Of a stretch of DNA of 64,000 nucleotides, positions 22,968 to 34,399 are shown piece after piece. Each line of letters opens with the position of its first letter. The first letter of the stretch is position 1. The stretch spans positions 27,062-91,061 of the forward strand of contig WTXD01000086.1 in the NCBI GenBank assembly GCA_022496205.1, written 5' to 3'. A program made the translations under genes and the position numbers. The notes beneath the pieces are model-generated. The model searched no databases. It worked only from the letters and a program-made list of their open reading frames with translations, and was not told where the DNA came from. The DNA is from Gloeopeniophorella convolvens (taxonomy: Eukaryota; Basidiomycota; Agaricomycetes; Russulales).

Positions 22968-23475
22968 GTGTAGGGCTTCCATGAGGACTGAGTCTACGTA
23001 TAGAGGGACGTCCTGGTTTGCGAAATCCGAGAGACGTGAACCCTCAATAACGGCATTCTAACCCGTCTTGAGCGGTTGCCGTAGAACTGCGATTAGCAGA
23101 GCAAAACTTACCTATCAAGATAGATGGGAGGGCGCTTCTCTAGTCCCTGTTTTGCTGAATCCACGGATTGAATATTACAATGTGTGATCCTAGAACATCG
23201 GCGGGGACCACGTCAGGGTCTGTATGGGGGATCAGCGAAGGGTCTTTTATGAAACTTCTGACGCGCGTCCGCGCCAGGCTAGTCCGACCACTCCTTGTAC
23301 AGGACCCATTCCTCGCGCGTAGGCATGTCCAGCAGGTTGCTGATGATAGGAACGCGCTTGGGTCCTGGAGGGGTATGCTAGAGGATGTTGGCCAGCACCA
23401 GTCACAGGGCATCAAGCTCGCAGAGAGTGTCGTGACGACGAGAAAAACATTGGGTCCTGTAAGATTAGCCGTCAT
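22968..23475 (-). pseudogene. Internally deleted cytochrome P450 relic
   Basis: The right part starts with an ATG at 23475 (MTANLTGPNVFLVVTTLSAS), clearly the anchor of a cluster P450. The hinge follows in a shifted frame, and [18 protein letters not shown] corresponds to the second exon. Immediately after it, at 22968-23040, comes a decayed K-helix exon reading SRLSDFANQDVPLYVDSV then MEALHWHL, in which the ExxR Arg is His. Everything normally between these exons (about 1 kb) is missing, and no heme-binding exon follows. Frameshift, deletion and loss of the ExxR Arg all argue against function. Confidence 0.75.
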
Positions 23476-24037
23476 GGTATGGAGCGACACGATGAAGGGT
23501 CCTTCCATATTAATGTTCAAAAGCTTACATTTGGACCTTCTGTCAGGCAGCCCATTTATGGCGATGAGGTTAGTTCTGAGATAATGTTATGACTGGTGCA
23601 GCAAAGGGGAACTTCGTCCGAGTTGTCGAGATTCAGTTGTCGTGGCAGTGAACTTGCGTATGTCGGCTGTGAATGCATGGCAGAAAACGCTGTTGTGATC
23701 GAGCTCTGATAGCACACGCCCGACAACCTCGTGCTCCCGGGCGCACTGAACAAGACGAACGGGATCGGGCGCGAGGAGAGGAGTACGAGGGGGTGATAAC
23801 TGTATAAGTGTCCATGTCGGGTCGATGCAAGTAGATGCACAAGTGGACTCTTCGGGACTTGCCTCGGGAGTACAAGTCGCGATTATCGCGTCTCGAGACA
23901 GCGCTACGGGGAACGCCGCCAGCGCACATTACACAATTTACGGCAACTTCCGAGTGGGCTCAGGCGCCTGGCAACGGTCTAGAGGTTACCGGTTACCGGC
24001 AACGCCTTGAAGCTTGAAGCCGTGTGCACTAGCCTCA

Positions 24038-24155
24038 GCGCCGGCCACGGACAAAATGGACAAGGTGAGTGTAGGCAACCCGCATGATGCATGAATTCTA
24101 AGCTACTGTTAGACTCGGTACGACTCGACTCGGACAAACTCGAGTTGGGGAGCCG
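24038..24155. repeat. Conserved P450 3'-flank repeat, copy a
   Basis: One of five diverged copies of a block found just beyond the 3' ends of the cluster P450s. It begins GCCGGCCACGGACAAAATGG, followed by GTGAGTGTAGG, a GCATGATGCATG-like tract and GACTCGACTCGGACAAACTC. See the finding on these flanks. Confidence 0.6.
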
Positions 24156-24250
24156 TCAATTGGCAACCTCTGCCAACGAGACGATGGACCCCTCCCCCCG
24201 CAATGATTGAATGAGCCCGATGCATTTTAGCCTGAGCACATCTCCGTTGC

Positions 24251-26296
24251 TCATTCAAATTCATCCCCACTTTCCTGCACCAGCGATGCTGCTGCTTCCG
24301 ACCGTGGACGAATCTGGCACTTGAATGGTTTCACGTAGCTAACATCGGGGTTCGTTAACTCTCTGCTCTACCCTGGGAGAGAGAGTATAGATTGAGACTT
24401 ACGCAACTATCCCTGACGAATATTCTTCGTCGAGTGGGCTACCCTTCACAGGGGTCAGATCAAAGGCAGCTAGTATCCCGGAAATTGTCGCCCAGATACT
24501 TGATACAGCCATGTGCCTGCCTGGACACTCGCGGCGTCCGAAGCCGAATGCTTGATCTGGGAAGCGAGGCGCATCTGGTGAAAGCCAACGCTCCGGTATG
24601 AATTTATCAGGCTCTGAGAAGATCTCAGGATCACGGAACATGGCCCTAGAGGAAGTAAATGTCTATTCGACTGTCGACAGGTGAAGTCGTACCAGGTGTT
24701 ACCTATGATGGTTGTGCCTGCAGGGATGAAACATCCTTCATAGATGTCCGACTGGGTGGTGTAGTGTGGTACGCCTGTGTCGCTACCATATGAGTAGAGT
24801 CCAAACCATAAAGAATATGAGCGTACCGAGAGGTGCAACCGGGTGCCAGCGTAGAGTCTCCTTAAGGACTGCAGCTACGTATGGTAACGCATCACGGTCT
24901 ATGAAATCTGGAAGACGCGAGGTGCCAACTACTCTGTCGATTTCTAACTGCGCCTTGCGCTGGACTTCTGGGTACTTCAGCATTGCAAGCATGAATGTCA
25001 GCAACGCAGACACCGTCTGCGGTGCAGATCAGCACGCCTATGCTGTCGATTGACACGGTGGCTAACGCACGGTATCAGCACCACCAATATACATAATTCC
25101 GGGTACAGCCTTGGAGGCGAAGACGTCTTCCTTAGTCGGGTCGCTGCCCAACGTTGAGATCATTGTAGCCGCGACACTAGGTGCGGCAGATCCACTGGCC
25201 TACTTTGCGTCAAATTGCATCGGTGAGATCATGAATACAAGTCCCGCATACCAGGGCAGCCTTGACTTCGTTATAAGGCCGTTCTACCGAGCCAACCACG
25301 ACGTGGTATGCCTTCAGAGCCTCGCGCTTTAACCCAGCACCCGGTAACCAACTGGGGATGTGTTTTACTGCAAAACAGAACGTCAGTCGCTCACTCCTTT
25401 GGTCAATTCGAGCATTGATTACACCAAGGAATTGAGTCGAAGAGGAAAGCTTCGCTTGTTGAGGCGAGGGCTACCGCTTTCAGGACTTCTTCTGCGGATG
25501 CCACATATGGGTCATTCTCAGGATTGACATCAATACCGTACGCAATAGATAGGATGATTTGTCCTGCCATACTGTGCTCGACTTGAGTTTATGATACTCG
25601 TGCACGAGATCGCCCACTCACTGCCTCAGGTGTTGCGGAAAGTTGTCTGGCTTGGCGAGTAAGCTACGGAGAAGACGGTGAGTGGCTCGTCGTTCGAGAG
25701 GTTCGTATTCCTTTGCAGCCGTGGGATGAAAATTGGTGTGGAACTTCGAACGCAGGTAGCGCCACTGCTTCCCGTATGGAAGGAGCCCAAAATTATACGT
25801 CATACCGAGACTGAATAGGATGAGTAGGACATCTCGGGACAATGGGCTGGAGAGCGTACAAGTCTAGCAGAACAACTGATGGAGGCCTGGCAGTCATTTC
25901 GATTAGCCGATGCAGACGAAACGTAGAAGTGAGCGGTACCTATCAGAGTAGATGGAAGAGCGCCTCTCGAGGAGTTCTCTTGCAACCTTCATGGAGTTGA
26001 GGATGACGATGTGAGATCCAAATACATCGACATGCACCACGTCGGAGCCTTGGCGCACTTCAGCGGATCCTCGACAACCCTTGAAGGTTCATACCGAATT
26101 CATCTGACCATCTTTTGTACACAGCCCATTCTTCGCGAATAGGCATATGCAGGAAATTGCCAAGGATGGGAACCCGCCTGGGGCCTGGAGGATAGGGGAG
26201 ACGACGTCTGCCAGGGCGAATGAAGAAGAGCACCAAGCTCGCGGACAGAGTGGCGATGGTGAAGAGGACCTCGAGTCTCGTGAGATCAGCCGTCAT
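24251..26296 (-). CDS. Cytochrome P450 no. 2 of cluster
   Basis: An apparently intact membrane-anchored P450. ATG at 26296 starts [20 protein letters not shown], then [19 protein letters not shown]. Later exons read [37 protein letters not shown] and [20 protein letters not shown]. The I-helix/J region gives [20 protein letters not shown] and the ExxR motif lies in [18 protein letters not shown] is in [17 protein letters not shown] and the heme Cys in [14 protein letters not shown]. The last exon, [20 protein letters not shown], ends QESGDEFE at 24251. About ten introns with GT-AG ends are inferred. It is closest to no. 3, including in the promoter. Substrate is unknown. Confidence 0.86.
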
Positions 26297-26360
26297 GATG
26301 CTAGCGGGTCCCGTAAGCCTCGAAATGATGCAATGAGCAATTCCTTCCCTCTGTTGAGCT

Positions 26361-26370
26361 CTTATAAAAG
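26361..26370 (-). promoter_or_regulatory. TATA box of P450 no. 2
   Basis: Minus-strand CTTTTATAAG lies 65-74 nt upstream of the ATG. A matching element occurs at the same distance in no. 3, no. 4 and no. 5. Confidence 0.55.
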
Positions 26371-26514
26371 CAGTATACAGATACCCGTCCCGGATGAAGA
26401 ATATGCAATATCTTTCGAGAAGAAAGTTTTAGTGCACGCGCTTGCGTGTCAGAAGCAATAAAATATAGAGCCACTGGTTCGGGATGTTGACATAACGCTC
26501 ACCGTGGCTCGCCA

Positions 26515-26584
26515 TTGGGAGTGGACGAGCCGCCTGCTGACGGTGGTGGCACGCGACCGGCGCCATGGTTGGCATGATAGGCGG
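26515..26584. promoter_or_regulatory. Upstream block conserved between P450 no. 2 and no. 3
   Basis: The tract GGTGGTGGCACGCGACCGGC followed by GCC and TTGGCATGATAGGC is repeated almost exactly at about 30655-30700. It lies about 250 bp upstream of both start codons. Whether it binds a regulator is unknown; recent duplication alone could explain the identity. Confidence 0.4.
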
Positions 26585-26755
26585 CGGTAGACGTACTATA
26601 GCTCTAGCAGATTTCACCGACCCGGGCTTGGCGACAAACGCCTTTGTAGTATTATGTACCTAGGTATCGGCGCCGAACAGAAACCAACGCGTCTGCTGGG
26701 CGCCGACTTGTTGCTTATGTGTTTCTACAGGTCTTGGGACCCGATCGGCACGTGG

Positions 26756-27031
26756 GGTGGGGTCGAGTAAGGATGGGATTTTCCCGCCACAAAGCTTCAC
26801 AGCCCGTCTTCCCGCATCTGCACAACGGGTGGGACGTGCGCGCTTGCAATCAACTGAATAGAATAATCAATTCAGTTGGTGCTTAGCCGAGTTGGCTAAC
26901 TCACTTGTAGGTTGTCAAAGTTGTCAAAGTCAGTCAAAGCTGTCGTAGACTAGTCGTTGACAACCTACTCAGCTTTCAGATGCTGAGACGGATCAGGAAG
27001 TTTCTTAGTGGGGAATCCCAACCCGACCCGA
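26756..27031. repeat. MITE-like palindrome, copy 1 (with extra central DNA)
   Basis: The left arm runs GGGGTCGAGTAAGG..TTTTCCCGCCACAAAGCTTC. The right arm, about 200 bp on, runs GGAAGTTTCTTAGTGGGGAA then CCCAACCCGACCC. The arms pair imperfectly. The other three copies have a short loop of about 35 nt, so this one seems to contain additional sequence. Confidence 0.5.
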
Positions 27032-27189
27032 CTCTAAGTACTCAGGTTGCTAATCAGGCCATTATCCATCACACGAAGGGGCATGCTCTAGTGCTTACCA
27101 TGTTGCCCACGAGGCCCTAGTAGTTTGGCCGCCAGGCTTTACGCCGAACCCTCCTAAACGCTCGATAGCTGCGATAGCCTTCGATAACC

Positions 27190-27515
27190 AATGATAATCT
27201 TCCCAGAAGAACGACGGAGGAACCATGGGCTCACGTCTGCTGGGGGTGCAAGGTGCCCGCGAGAACGGGAGCGACTTGCATGAGAAAAAGCGCCTTGGAG
27301 TCTGGATGTTTCGACCCTTTCCCGTGTTCGATGGGTTCGGCGACCATCGTTGAGCATTCGACGAATCTTCTTGCCGGTGGGGCTGTTAGACAAGTTGGAG
27401 CCGCGCACGACCTGGTGGGAACGTGTCGACGATGAGAGAGCATTCCACGTCATGCTGATGTCCTGAGATCCACCCACCGAATCTTCAAGCGGTGCATTTG
27501 GCACCGGCAAGAACA
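27190..27515. repeat. P450 spacer block, copy 1
   Basis: A block shared by the spacers upstream of P450 no. 2, 3, 4 and 5. It includes CTGGGGGTGCAAGGTGCCCG, a GAGCGACTTGCATGAGAAAA tract, GCGCACGACCTGGTGGGAAC and CGGTGCATTTGGCAC. Open frames across it are not conserved between copies, so it does not look coding. Confidence 0.5.
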
Positions 27516-27704
27516 GCGATAGCGGTGCGGGAAGCGCGGGCGTGGCGGGTTCGTTGGGAGCGTGGGCTCCGCAGGGGCGCTTCAGAAGCTGACTTACTGG
27601 CTGATGGGCCGGGGGACCCCGGACCGCCAGTGGGTCTAGTCACCTGGACACTACGCGCGTCTGATCAAAAAAAAAAAAGACGCTGTCGCACCAAGCTTCG
27701 TGAG

Positions 27705-27870
27705 CCACCACGTCGGCCGTGTTGTACAAGATGGACCAGGTGGGTGCAGGTGACCCGCATCGTGCATGCATTCTTAGCTATGTTCCACAATAACATTATG
27801 TTGATGATAGTACTTAGTGTCAGACTCAGTACTCTACATTTCGATTCAGACAAACTCGTTGGGAAGCGTC
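27705..27870. repeat. Conserved P450 3'-flank repeat, copy b
   Basis: It begins CCACCACGTCGGCC and contains CAGGTGGGTGCAGG and a CATCGTGCATGCATTCTTAG tract. It is closest to copy d at 31725. It lies about 500 bp from the P450 no. 3 stop, beyond copy c, so two copies are stacked here. Confidence 0.6.
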
Positions 27871-28159
27871 GATTGACAACCTCTGACGAAGTGGCTTGCC
27901 ATCGTCAGCGTCGTGTAGAGACTCGGTCACCAGTCTAGTCATTTTGGATGTTGGACTTTGTCGAGCATGGCAGAGACCAGCGCGAGAGGTCGCACCTCAG
28001 ACAGGTGCTCAATCGGTACCCGTTCGGATAAACTAGTGGCTGTAGCGGCTCGATGGAAACGCTGCACAACAACGGAGCGGTGGTCGCTCTCCGCAAGGTG
28101 AGCAAGTTGTAGTCTGTAGACGCTACCAGTTGCGCCCATGAAGCCATATGAAGCAATCT

Positions 28160-28318
28160 CTGCGTCGGCCATGGACAGAACAAACAAGGTGAGTGTAGAC
28201 TGTGTAGGCAACTGGCATGATGTACGCGATTCTAAGCTTTGTTGTGCAATGAATGTGTTGGCAAGAGCTAGTGTCGGACCCAGTACGTCTCGACTCGGAC
28301 AAACCCGAGCCGGGGATC
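28160..28318. repeat. Conserved P450 3'-flank repeat, copy c
   Basis: It begins CGTCGGCCATGGACAGAAC, then CAAGGTGAGTGTAG, and ends with TCTCGACTCGGACAAACCCG just beyond the P450 no. 3 stop. It resembles copies a and e. Confidence 0.6.
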
Positions 28319-28377
28319 CCTCCTCCCGCAATGATTGAATCAACCCAATACGTTTCAGCGTGAGCACATCTCGTTGC

Positions 28378-30418
28378 TCATTCAAATTCTTCCTGCACCA
28401 GTGATGCTGCTGCTTCAGTGCGTGGGCGAATATGGCACTTGAATGGCTTCACGAAGCTAATATCGTGGTTCGTCAACCCTCTGCTCTGTTCCGAGGAAGA
28501 AAGCGTGGAATTGGGGCTTACGATACTACCCCAGACGAATATTCTTCGTCGAGTGGGCTACCCTTCACAGGGGTCAGATCAAAGGCAGCTAGTATCCCGG
28601 AAATCGTCGCCCAGATACTTGATACAGCCATGTGCCTGCCTGGACACTCGCGGCGCCCAAAGCCGAATGCTTGATCTGGGAAGCGAGGTGCATCTGGTAA
28701 AAGCCAACGCTCCGGTATGAATTTATCAGGTTCCGGGAAGATTTCAGGGTTACGGAACATGGCCCTAGGGGGAGTAAACGTCTATTTGACTGTCGGCAGG
28801 TGAGTCGTACCAGGTGTTACCTATGACGGTTGTACCTGCGGGGATAGAGTATCCATCATAGATATCCGACTGGGTGGTATAGTGCGGTACGGCTGCGTCG
28901 CTATCATATGAGTAGTGTCCACACCACCAAAGAAGATGGGCATACCAAGAGGTGTAACCGGGTGCCAGCGTAGCGTTTCTTTAAGTACTGCACCCACGTA
29001 TGGCAGGGCGTCATGGTCCGTGAAATCTGGAAGACGCGAGGTGCCAACTACTCTGTCGATTTCTGACTGCGCCTCGCGCTGAACTTCTGGGTATTTTAAC
29101 ATCGCAAGCATGAATGTCAGCAATGCAGACACCGTCTGCGATGCAGATCAACACACATATTTTGTCAATTGTCATGGTGGATAACGCACGGTGTCGGCAC
29201 CAGCCATATACATCATTCCGGGTACAGCCTTTGAGGCGAAGACGTTGTCCGCAGTTGGGTCGCTGCCCAATGTTGAGATCATCGTAGCCGCGACGCTAGG
29301 TACGGCAGATCCACTGGCCTATTTTGGGTCAAATTCCATCGGTAAGGTCACGAAAACCGGTGCCACGTACCAGGGCAGCCTTCACTTCGTTGTAAGGTCG
29401 TTCTATCGAATTGACCACAACATGGTATGCCTTCAAAGCATCGCGCTTCAACCCAGCGCCCGGGAACCAGCCGGGGATGTGCTTTACTGCAAAATAGAAT
29501 GTCAGTTGCCCATTCATTTGATCAATCGAGTATTCGAGATTACACCCAGGGATACTATTGAAGAGGAAAGCCTCGTTCGTTGAGGCGAGAGCTATCGCCT
29601 TCAGGGTTTCTTCTGCAGATGCCACATATGAGTCGTTCTCAGGATTGACATTAATTCCGTATGCGATTGATAAGATGATTTGTCCTGCCATACTGTGCTC
29701 AAATTGAGCCTATAATACTCGCTCGCGAGATTACTCAACTCACTGCCTCAGGTGTTGCGGAAAGTTGTCTGGTTTGGCGAGTAAACTACGGAGAAGGCGG
29801 TGGGTAGCTCGTTGTTCGAGAGGCTCGTACGCCTTTGCAGCCGCGGGCTTCAGATTGGTGTCAAACTTGGAGCGCAGGTAACGCCACTGCTTCCCGTAGG
29901 GGAGGAACCCAATGTTGTATGTCATACCGAGACTGAATAGGATGAGCAGAACATCTTGGGATAATAGATTGGAGGGCGTACAACTCTAGCAGGACAACCG
30001 ACGGAAGTCTGGCAGTCATTTCGATTAGTCAATGCAGGCGAAATGTGGAAGTGGGCGGTACCTGTCGGAATAAATGGAGGAACGCCTCTCGAGGAGTTCT
30101 CTTGCCGCCTTCATGGAGTTGAGGATGACGATGTGTGATCCAAGTACATCGACATGCACCACGTCAGAACCTTGATGCACTTCAGCGGACCCTCGACAGT
30201 CCCTGAAGGTTCATACCGAATTCATCTGACCATCTTTTGTACACGGCCCATTCTTCGCACGTAGGCATCTGCAGGAAGTTGCCAAGAATGGGAATTCGTC
30301 TGGGTCCTGGCGGATAGGGGAGACGACGTCTGCCAGCACGAATGAGGAAGAGCACCAAGCTCGCAGACAGAGTGGCGATGGTGAAGAGGACCTCGAGTCT
30401 TGTGAGATCAGCCTTCAT
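28378..30418 (-). CDS. Cytochrome P450 no. 3 of cluster
   Basis: An apparently intact paralog of no. 2. ATG at 30418 starts [20 protein letters not shown] and continues [60 protein letters not shown] and [20 protein letters not shown] are readable exons. The ExxR motif is in [18 protein letters not shown] in [16 protein letters not shown] and the heme Cys in [14 protein letters not shown]. The last exon encodes a tail like that of no. 2, ending QEEFE at 28378. Differences from no. 2 are scattered substitutions, for example FNSIPG where the others have FDSIPW. No stop or frameshift was seen. Substrate is unknown. Confidence 0.85.
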
Positions 30419-30487
30419 AATGCCGGCGGGTCCTGTGAGCCCCGAAATGATGCAATGAGCAAGTCATATATATCCCTCTGTCGTGCT

Positions 30488-30497
30488 CTTATAAGAG
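30488..30497 (-). promoter_or_regulatory. TATA box of P450 no. 3
   Basis: Minus-strand CTCTTATAAG lies 70-79 nt upstream of the ATG, in the same local context (GAGC tract) as in no. 2. Confidence 0.5.
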
Positions 30498-30704
30498 TAG
30501 AATACAGATACAGATCCCAGGGGGGAAAAATAGCCGATACTTTACGAGAATAAAGTTCTAGTGTTCGCTCGCGTGTCAGAAGCAATGGTAGAAACCGGCA
30601 CCGGTTTGAGATATTGGCACAGCGCTCACGGTGGAGTGGGCGAAGGGCTTGTTGATGATGGTGGCACGCGACCGGCGCCGTCGTTGGCATGATAGGCCAC
30701 GCAC

Positions 30705-30905
30705 CACGGCCCTTTCAGACTGCAAATGCACGTGTGGGTGCTTGAGCCGAATCATGATCGAACACGGGAAAGGGTGGATGCACTTGGACTTCAAGGCAAT
30801 GTTTATCATGCAGGTCGCTCCCGTTGGGCCCGCACGCACCTTTCGCTCCCAGCACGCGCGAGCCTATAATTTCCGTCGTTCTTCCGGGAATGGTATCGTT
30901 GATAT
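30705..30905. repeat. P450 spacer block, 5' half, inverted copy
   Basis: Read on the minus strand, this segment matches the start of the spacer block at 27190. It shows CCGGAAGAACGACGGA, CGTGCTGGGAGCGAAAGGTG and AACGGGAGCGACCTGCATGA. In the other spacers this half is in direct orientation. The 3' half of the same block is at 31400-31565 in the normal orientation. Confidence 0.55.
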
Positions 30906-31078
30906 CGGGGCTATCGCACTGAACCAACGGTATCACTTAGAAGGGTTGGGCGCCAAACTTGGCGGCTAATCTATTAAGGCCTTGTAAGCAACTTGGTGGG
31001 CACCAAGTAGAACATACCTCTCCGTGCGCTGGATGATGGCCCTATCGGCAACTCGGGTACTTAGAGCCAGGTCGAGTT

Positions 31079-31168
31079 GGGACTTCCCCGCCAAGAAACT
31101 TCCTGATCCGTCTCGGGCAGACAGGCTGTGAAGCTTGGTAGCGGGGAAATCCCGTCCCGGCTCGACCC
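31079..31168. repeat. MITE-like palindrome, copy 2
   Basis: The left arm GGTCGAGTTGGGACTTCCCC then GCCAAGAAACTTC pairs imperfectly with the right arm GAAGCTTGGTAGCGGGGAAA then TCCCGTCCCGGCTCGACCC. The loop is about 25 nt. This is the cleanest of the four copies. Confidence 0.6.
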
Positions 31169-31399
31169 AACCTCACATGCCGATCAGGCCTCAAGGCCTA
31201 CCGGTTACGTTTCAACCAATGGAAGCTTGGTACTTGTAGAGCGGGCCCTCTGGAAGAAGCACATAAGCGACAAGTCAGCGCTCAGCAGACGCGTTGGCTT
31301 CTGTCCAGCGCCGATTCCTAGATGCATAGTACTGCAAGGGCGTCTGTCGCCAGGCCCGGGTCGGTGAAATCTGTTCAATCTCCGTTTACTGCTGGCGTC

Positions 31400-31565
31400 T
31401 ATCATTGAGCGTTCGGCAAATTTTCTCGCCGGTGGTGCTGTTAAACAGGTTGGAGCTGCGCATGACCTGCTGGGAACGCGCCGGCGATGAGAGAACACCC
31501 CACGTTATGCCGATGCCCTAAGACACACGCACCGAATCTTCAAGTGATGCATTTGGCACAGGCGG
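31400..31565. repeat. P450 spacer block, 3' half
   Basis: It includes GAGCGTTCGGCAAATTTTCT, AGCTGCGCATGACCTGCTGG and CACGCACCGAATCTTCAAGT, matching the corresponding part of 27340-27510. It is separated from its 5' half, which is inverted at 30705-30905. Confidence 0.5.
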
Positions 31566-31724
31566 GGACAGCGATAGTGGTGTGGGATGCACGGGCGTGG
31601 CAGCTGGCTTCCTCGCGAACGCGAAGACGCTGGGGCGGCTTGAGTGATGGGCCGGGGAACCGCCAGAGGGGAAGGAGACAACTGCTCGCCCAAAACAACA
31701 TAGGCGCCATCGTACCAAACTTCG

Positions 31725-31893
31725 TGAGCCACCACGTCGGCCATGCTGAACAAAATAGACAAGGTGGGTGCAGGAAATACGCATGGTGCATGCGTTCTCA
31801 GATACGTTCCACGAATCAACAATGATATTGTGTTGACATGGCGGGAGCTATTGTTAGACTCCGTACGACTCAATCGAACAAAGTCGTTGGGAG
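31725..31893. repeat. Conserved P450 3'-flank repeat, copy d
   Basis: It begins CCACCACGTCGGCCATGCTG, then AAGGTGGGTGCAGG and GCATGGTGCATGCG. It sits beyond the 3' end of P450 no. 4 and is closest to copy b. Confidence 0.6.
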
Positions 31894-31982
31894 GCGTCAA
31901 TTGGCAACCCCTGACAAAGTGATGGGTTCCCACGATACTCGAAAGGGTCCAATAGGTTTCGGTGCGAGTATACCCCCGTTAC

Positions 31983-34033
31983 TCACTCAAACAATTCGTC
32001 CGCGGTTTCTTGCACTAGCGATGCTGCCGCTTCCGAGCGTGGGCGAATGTGGCAATTGAATGGTTTCACGTAGCTAATATCGGGGCTCGTCAACCTTCTC
32101 TACCACAAGAGAAGAGAGCCTAGATAGACTCACGCAACTATCCCTGACGAATATTCTTCATCGAGTGGGCTACCCTTCACTGGGTTCAGATCAAAAGCAG
32201 CTAGTATCCCGGAAATTGTCATCCAGACACTTGATCTGGCCATGTGCCTGCCTGGACACACGCGGCGCCCAAAGCCGAATGTTTGGTCTGGGAAGTGAGG
32301 CGCGTCTGGTGAAAGCCAACGCTCCGGTATGAATTTATCAGGCTCTGGGAAGACTTCCGGATCACGGAGCATGGCCCTAGAGGGAGTAAATGCCTGATTG
32401 ACTATCGGGAGGTGAAGGCGTACCAGCTGTTACCTATGATAGTTGTACCTGCGGGAATGAAGTACCCATCATAGATATCCGACTGGGTGGTGTAGTGTGG
32501 TACGGCTGTATTACTGTCGCATAAGCATTGTCCAAACCAGAAAGAACATAGGAGTACCAAGAGGCACAATTGGATGCCAGCGTAGAGTCTCTTTAAGTAC
32601 TGCATCCACGTATGGCAGGGCGTCATGATCTGTGAAATCTGGGAGACGTGAGGTGCCAACTACTCTGTCGATTTCTGCCTGCGCCTTGCGCTGGACTTCC
32701 GGGTATTTCAGCATTGCAAGCATGAACGTCAGCATCGCAGACACCGTCTGCGATACAGATCAGCACACCTATCCTGTTGAATGTTGCGGTTAAATAACGC
32801 ACGGTATCGGCACCAGCTATATACATGACCCCAGGTACAGCCTTTGAGGCGAAGACGTCTTCCGTAGTCGGGCTGCTGCCCAACGTTGAGATCATCGTAG
32901 CCGCAACGCTAGGCGCAGCTGTTGCATTGTCCTATTTTGCGTTTGCGTCGGTGAGATCGTGAATACCAACACCACATACCAGCGCAGCTTTCACTTCGTT
33001 GTAAGGTCGTTCTATCGAACCTGTCGCGGCAGAGGATGCCCTCAGAGCCCCGCGTTTCAATCCAGCGCCCGGGAACCAGCTGGGGATGTGCTTCACTGCA
33101 AACAGCTTGTCAGGTTTTTGCTCTATTCAATCAAATCAAGACTTTATTACGCCAAGGAATGATGCCATAGAGGAGAGCTTCATTCGATGAGGCGAAAGCC
33201 ATCCCTTTCAAGGCATCTTCTGCAGATGCCACATAAGGGTCGTTCTCAGGACTAACATCGATCCCATATGCAATGGATAAGATGATTTGTCCTGCCATGC
33301 TATGTTCAACTTGAGCGTATGTTACTCGCGCACAAGATCGATCAACTCACTGTCTCAGGTGTTGCGGAAAGTCGTCTGGCTTGGCGAGTAAGCTACGGAA
33401 AAGACGGTGAGCAGCTCGTTGTTCGAGAAGCTCGTATCCCTTTGCAGCCTTGGCATTGAAATGGCTGTCGAACTTCGAGCGCAGGTGACGCCAGTGCTTC
33501 CCGTATGGGAGGAACCCAATATTATACGTCATACCGAGACTGAAGAGGATGAGCAGGACGTCTTGGGGTAATAGGCTGGCGAACATACAATTCTAGCAGA
33601 GCAACCAACGGAGGTCTGGCAATCATTTCGGTCAGTCAATGCAGGCGAAGCGTATGAATGGACGGTACCTGTCAGAATAGATGGAAGAGCGACTCTCGAG
33701 TAATTCTCTTGCTGCTTTCATGGAGTTGAGGATGACGATGTGTGATCCAAGTACATCGACATGTACTATGTCAGAACCTTGGCGCAGTTCAGCGGACCCT
33801 CGACAATCCTCGAAGTTTCAGTCATTCGTACCAGATTCGTCTGACCATCTTTTGTACACGGCCCATTCTTCACACATAGGCATCTGCAGGAAGTTGCCGA
33901 GGATGGGGATCCGTCTGGGGCCTGGCGGATAGGGGAGACGACGTCTGCCAGCGCGAATGAAGAAGAGCACCAAGCTCGCGGACAGCGTGGCGAAGGCGAA
34001 AAGGACCTCCAGTCTTGTGATATCAACCTTCAT
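31983..34033 (-). CDS. Cytochrome P450 no. 4 of cluster
   Basis: Another apparently complete tandem P450. ATG at 34033 starts [20 protein letters not shown], with the hinge [40 protein letters not shown] is nearly identical to no. 5. [20 protein letters not shown] and the J-helix text [20 protein letters not shown] follow. The ExxR motif is in [18 protein letters not shown] in [16 protein letters not shown] and the heme Cys in [19 protein letters not shown]. The end reads [20 protein letters not shown] at 31983. One exon is unusual: [20 protein letters not shown] replaces the [13 protein letters not shown] text of the others without changing length, so the F-G loop region may differ. No stop was seen. 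Confidence 0.83.
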
Positions 34034-34091
34034 GTTGACGAGTCCTGAGTCCCGAAATGATGCAATGAGCGAGTTATTCCCTCTGTCGAGC

Positions 34092-34101
34092 TCTTAAGTA
34101 T
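34092..34101 (-). promoter_or_regulatory. TATA-like box of P450 no. 4
   Basis: Minus-strand TATACTTAAG lies about 60-68 nt upstream of the ATG, aligned with the boxes of no. 2, 3 and 5. Confidence 0.4.
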
Positions 34102-34245
34102 AGAGTCAGAATACGAGAAGAGTGGAAACGAGCCACCAACGCGCCTAATGACTTGTTGCTTCTATGCTTCTTCCGGAGAGCGCGCTCTAACTATAGCAAA
34201 CTTCGGATGAATAGTCCTTACAGCCCGATAGGCACGCAGAATCGA

Positions 34246-34340
34246 GTCGAGTTGGGACGCCCGATGGTATTTCCCCGCCAAAAAGCTTCACGACCCGTCT
34301 GGTCGAGATGGGTCGGTAAGTTTTGTTGGTGGGGAAATTC
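34246..34340. repeat. MITE-like palindrome, copy 3
   Basis: The arm GTCGAGTTGGGACGCCCGAT then TTTCCCCGCCAAAAAGCTTC is followed by a loop of about 30 nt and the arm TAAGTTTTGTTGGTGGGGAA. It matches the copies at 31079 and 37880. Confidence 0.55.
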
Positions 34341-34399
34341 AGATTCTAGTAGATTGGCCGCCAAGCTTTGTCCCGAACCATTCTACTCGAGAGTTGCAA

